Positions 45,601 through 47,861 of a DNA stretch of 47,861 nucleotides are shown piece by piece. The DNA comes from Azospirillaceae bacterium (lineage in GTDB: Bacteria > Pseudomonadota > Alphaproteobacteria > Azospirillales > Azospirillaceae): the NCBI GenBank assembly GCA_028281465.1, contig JANQJV010000360.1, positions 1 to 47,861 of the forward strand, written 5' to 3'. A model generated the notes under the pieces. That model was given only the letters and a program-made list of their open reading frames with translations, did no database searches and was not told where the DNA came from. Both the position numbers and the translations under genes were made by a program. Every line of letters starts with the position of its first letter. The stretch's first letter is position 1.

Positions 45601-45739
45601 GGTCGGGCGCAGCGGTGATATGGCGGCTTTGCAGGCGTGTGCCGGCGAGTTGCGCACCGTGTTTGCCCGAACCCGCGCCGCACTCACCTTCTTGTCGTCC
45701 GGCACCAAAGGTAGGCGGACTGGGTCAGCTGAGGGCTGA
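42650..45739 (+). CDS. Hybrid histidine kinase (NahK-like)
   Basis: A 1029-residue soluble kinase, starting with GTG 42650 inside the end of the FIST gene. Order: coiled coil (about 45-75), GAF-like domain (85-205), coiled coil, PAS (about 250-360, GVYLRDPRGRFRAANPSAARL), HisKA with His390 (SHEIRTPLNG), HATPase (about 495-610, NLIGNAIKFTE, DTGPGIPE, GTGLGLAI), a degenerate receiver (about 640-745) without phospho-acceptor Asp, a true receiver (about 748-865; Asp800 in MDVHMPELDG), and an Hpt domain with His961 (CHSIKS). It has no membrane helix. The partner sensor is the FIST protein. The Hpt would pass phosphate to a separate response regulator; the adjacent REC-EAL gene is dead. Confidence 0.94.
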   Translation: MPETGSRRLGASIAGPLSAAQSVPDRPASATGDPDAERDALPTSTEDLREVMLALKRARDEADRRALETEVMLEILETVLRPLSPARLLVRILRLLRRVIPFQSAVVLHQMPGGGLTAVFSSRSGLIGGRWPQGRLFDRVLSGQVVNVLALGRAPDWRDGPAAAAQLPGAGLLLPLYGDVSGILVLASAVVGGFGEEIQQTGVRFAVLARQVQANLEVRDLRARHETLAREKEAAELARAESDRRQQTVETILGAIPVGVYLRDPRGRFRAANPSAARLLGLGSSTLVGLSTETVFHGTLAPLREEEGGGPSRVASATDTVQELEVPSAEGVRVIGVSKSRVSLFGEEVVVGTVQDLTPYREAERAITEAKEAAEAANRAKSEFIATMSHEIRTPLNGILGMAQAMLASPQWLAPAHADAFKVIQSSGDLLLGLIDNVLNIAKIEAGKLEIVPTETDLGTLVHDTTLLWAERARAHSLDLFRIMDGSIAARIRVDGLRLRQILNNLIGNAIKFTEFGFVLIRVSMQRTEAGSATLTLQITDTGPGIPEDKQPLLFRRFIQVGDRSRRSQQGTGLGLAICSDLVKLMGGQITVDSRPGHGAAFTVSLPVGVVDARPRFRPTAASLRVVPWHAKGGHDPLIGVLVDHFASMGGTVLPANRAATDVHGVICHADDLAEALPAIAGGDGPIAAFVLGHVPASFDPTLKLVSLLRPLGPLSVYDALDRAFGLKSAEFYTDVTDATGPHDIALPQGRVLVAEDNIVNQQVVRSLLNGPGLELRIVANGALAVSAALSWHPDAVLMDVHMPELDGMEAARQLRAQGFARPIIAFTANILPEAVAQCRDSGMEYFLRKPVERTELLQTLRSALARTTSPVLGRTADRAAAPEPPHLALPEAPNSAPTRADGQTRRILDRTTLSELRQVVGEQNALRIVGSFLGDGGRRIDAVLAAIDAGDAGEAASQCHSIKSTAATVGAAALSALAAYMEAVGRSGDMAALQACAGELRTVFARTRAALTFLSSGTKGRRTGSAEG

Positions 45740-45801
45740 CCGCCTCGCAGACGCGCATTCAGGGTTTGTGATCCTACCACTGCGCTGCGGACCGGGTACG
45801 A

Positions 45802-46737
45802 TCAGTACTTCTGTGGAACATACAACTCTCTCGGCAGTACTTGGCGTTCATAGTTGTCGTTGAAAATGCGGTCTGGGAGGGCGATTTCCTGTGCCGGTAC
45901 GTCGGTATAGGGGATGCGGTTCAGCAGGTGATCGATACAGTTCAGCCGAGCACGCTTCTTGTCATTGCCTTCGATGATGTACCATGGCGCTTCAGGAATA
46001 TTCGTGCGCGCCAGCATCTCTTCCTTAGCTTTGGTGTAGTCTTCCCACCGTACGCGCGACTGCAGATCCATTGGGCTTAGCTTCCACTGCTTCAGCGGAT
46101 CATGGATGCGCATGAGGAAGCGTAATTGCTGCTCCTCATCGGTAATCGAGAACCAATACTTAATGAGCCGAATGCCGGAGCGCACCAGCGACCGCTCGAA
46201 GCCGGGAACGTCCTCGAAGAACTGTTCCACCTGATCCGGTGTGGCAAAGCCCATGACCTTCTCGACCCCGGCTCGGTTGTACCAAGAGCGGTCGAACAGA
46301 ACGATTTCGCCGCCGGCCGGCAAATGCGGCACGTAGCGCTGGAAGTACCATTGGGTCTTCTCGCGGTCGCTGGGTGCCGGCAAGGCCACAACCCGACACA
46401 CCCGCGGATTGAGGCGTTGAGTGATCCGTTTGATCACGCCGCCCTTGCCGGCAGCGTCACGGCCTTCGAAGATCACGACGATCTTCTCTTTGTGATGAGC
46501 GACCCAATCTTGCAGTTTGATGAGCTCGGATTGCAAGGTCAGGAGTTGCCGGAAATAGGTGTGCCGATCGATGGTGGAGGGCCGCACCTTCTTATAGATT
46601 CGTCGCAGCTCCAGTGACAGCGCCGGTTCCGACATCTCGAGTTCGTAGTCCTCATCGAGCGTGTCGGCCAACTCCGCTTCGAGCCAGTCCATGGCGTCGG
46701 TCGAAGGACCATCCGTCTCGGTTTTGTCGGTGGTCAT
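45802..46737 (-). CDS. ppk2: Polyphosphate kinase 2
   Basis: A 311-residue PPK2 that transfers phosphate between polyphosphate and nucleoside di/monophosphates. Walker A GRDAAGKGG (about 91-99), Walker B LFDRSWYNRAGVE (about 143-155), lid and conserved WKLSPMDLQSRVRWEDYTKAKEEML are present. One PPK2 domain suggests a class I single-domain enzyme. The acidic N-terminus (ELADTLDEDYELEMSE) is an extension. ATG 46737 has GGAG eight bases upstream; an ORF extending to 46863 is less likely. The gene is converging on the kinase gene and stands alone. Confidence 0.94.
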   Translation of the reverse strand: MTTDKTETDGPSTDAMDWLEAELADTLDEDYELEMSEPALSLELRRIYKKVRPSTIDRHTYFRQLLTLQSELIKLQDWVAHHKEKIVVIFEGRDAAGKGGVIKRITQRLNPRVCRVVALPAPSDREKTQWYFQRYVPHLPAGGEIVLFDRSWYNRAGVEKVMGFATPDQVEQFFEDVPGFERSLVRSGIRLIKYWFSITDEEQQLRFLMRIHDPLKQWKLSPMDLQSRVRWEDYTKAKEEMLARTNIPEAPWYIIEGNDKKRARLNCIDHLLNRIPYTDVPAQEIALPDRIFNDNYERQVLPRELYVPQKY

Positions 46738-47765
46738 CGCTGTCTCCAGTCGTTTCAGATAGGATGAATCAAAGGATTCATTCGATCTTTTGAGCGCAAC
46801 CATACCACCAGAGTCGGCAATGTCACGGTGCGGGTTTATGGCGGGCAGGGCGGGAGAAGGCACCCGCCTCGGGATTTCCTCAAGACGGCGTTCGTGGCGG
46901 CGTACACTTGCGGGTCAAGTATGCCGAGGCCGGGGGGGGCGGAGCCACCTAGGCCAGTGACCAGGCTCCATGCCACGCCATGCGAAGCGTGTCGAAATCC
47001 CCATCGGCGTGACGAACCGCTTGCAGCCAGCGCGTATCGCTAATGGGCGGGCCGCTGGACTCTCCGTGAATCGTCTGCTTGTCGCCGCCTCGAAGATGTT
47101 ACTACTCTGAAGTATAAAGCAGTCTAAAATAATCTATATTAATCACTTAAAACAAAAATATGTTATATTTTACTTCACTTCATTTTATCTTTTTGCATGA
47201 TTGTATAATTACGATCTGTTTTCTGAGAGCACCCTTGAACCTGTGATATTTAATCAGCTTTGGACCGCCGACGGAGGGGCGTTGCCGGCCGGAGCAGGGG
47301 GGTGCCCACGTCACTGCGGGACAGCCCTCTGCCATCAAACTGGTGTCGATTCGGTCGAGTTTGCACGACCTCACACACTACAGAGGGCATGTGCGATGAA
47401 ATACACCACACTTCTGCAACGGCATCGCATGATTGGATGACTGCGTATGGGGAGGGTTTGGAGACCGCAGCCGTGCAGTGGGCGCCATCACGACAGGCGA
47501 GCGATTGCATTCTTGATGGGATCAGATGGGGAAGTATTTGCAATGTGCCATTTCATAATTAAGAATTAAATAGGTTAATTTCCGCAGTCAATAAAAATAT
47601 TTCAAGTTTCGTATATGCGTGATCAATAATCTGATGGTATTTAACCGCCATGGGTGAATTAGTTTCTTAGAGTTCGAATTTTTGGGGGGGACTGATCTAG
47701 ACGGGATCTACGGCATTATTGGAGAATGTCGAGAATTCATGGATACATCAAACTCACTGACGACT
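46738..47765. other. Terminal region with AT-rich blocks and no supported gene
   Basis: About 1 kb. Two AT-rich blocks (about 47095-47240 and 47550-47660), with runs of A and T, flank a GC-rich segment. ORFs at 47201-47440, 47250-47543 and 47260-47562 lack ribosome binding sites and family resemblance. The start of the region probably carries the PPK2 promoter. It may be relic DNA. Confidence 0.5.
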
Positions 47766-47861
47766 AACAAGAAACGAACGGTGCCGTTGGGCACAAACGG
47801 GTCCATGCGGGGAGGCCTTTGTGGGAGCGCCGACGCCTCGTCGGCCTCGTGTGCACGCCGG
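47766..47861 (-). repeat. Right copy of the ~96-bp dispersed repeat
   Basis: Reverse complement of 23-118, with the last 41 bases of the window exactly matching 23-63. It includes the hairpin arms GCCGACG and CGTCGGC. The window ends at the repeat. Confidence 0.85.

Noticed and set aside
47201..47562. Small ORFs on both strands near the right end
   Set aside because: No start signals or protein-like patterns, and they mutually overlap.

Overview
The window looks like the chromosome of a high-GC alphaproteobacterium, probably Rhodospirillales-like. The reasons are a ctaCD-ctaB-coxF-ctaG-ctaE type cytochrome oxidase operon, the dprA-topA ... rnr ... rpmG backbone, a DUF3576 lipoprotein, a DUF1127 protein, GluQRS and an acidic alphaproteobacterial porin. 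I found no rRNA, tRNA, CRISPR array, prophage or intact insertion sequence. Genus cannot be read from the sequence. Both ends of the window carry the same ~96-base element in opposite orientation, so the window may be a contig that broke at a dispersed repeat.

Layout. 0.6-4.5 kb: a sugar 1-dehydrogenase-like SDR converging on a SNF2 helicase. 4.9-5.9 kb: decaying DNA, with a LysR pseudogene and a REP-associated tyrosine transposase (RAYT) pseudogene. 6-9.7 kb: DUF3576 lipoprotein, major porin with a clear terminator, and a JmjC/cupin oxygenase. 9.7-12 kb: a lone xanthine-dehydrogenase-type large subunit with the form II AYRGAGR motif. 12.2-15.9 kb: a tight plus-strand cluster of cysQ, an exported coiled-coil protein, a membrane SH3b protein, a doubtful small ORF and gluQ. 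15.9-19.4 kb: a minus-strand operon of tldD, an unknown 95-aa protein, a cytidine/RibD-type deaminase, a small exported protein and a NUDIX hydrolase, with overlapping stops and starts. 20.2-26 kb: the aa3-type oxidase operon. 26-40 kb: DUF2189 membrane protein, rpmG, an S41 protease, rnr, a DUF1127 gene, a chemoreceptor with its periplasmic binding protein, topA and dprA. 40.2-45.7 kb: a small membrane protein, a broken REC-EAL gene, then a FIST-domain protein overlapping a hybrid histidine kinase. 45.8-46.7 kb: a PPK2 polyphosphate kinase. The last kilobase is AT-rich and apparently gene-free.

Main points of interest. (1) The FIST protein plus hybrid kinase resembles the NosP/NahK nitric-oxide signalling pairs. 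The divergent REC-EAL gene next to it, the expected c-di-GMP output, is a multiply frameshifted pseudogene not visible as any single ORF. (2) REP-like palindromes of at least two sorts are scattered between genes, and a dead RAYT is present. (3) The dprA-topA and rnr-rpmG parts of a conserved housekeeping block are separated by a chemoreceptor/binding-protein/DUF1127 unit. (4) The cysQ-coiled coil-SH3b-gluQ and tldD-95 aa-deaminase clusters contain unrecognised proteins in translationally coupled positions. All family calls come from reading motifs by eye. No database search was run.
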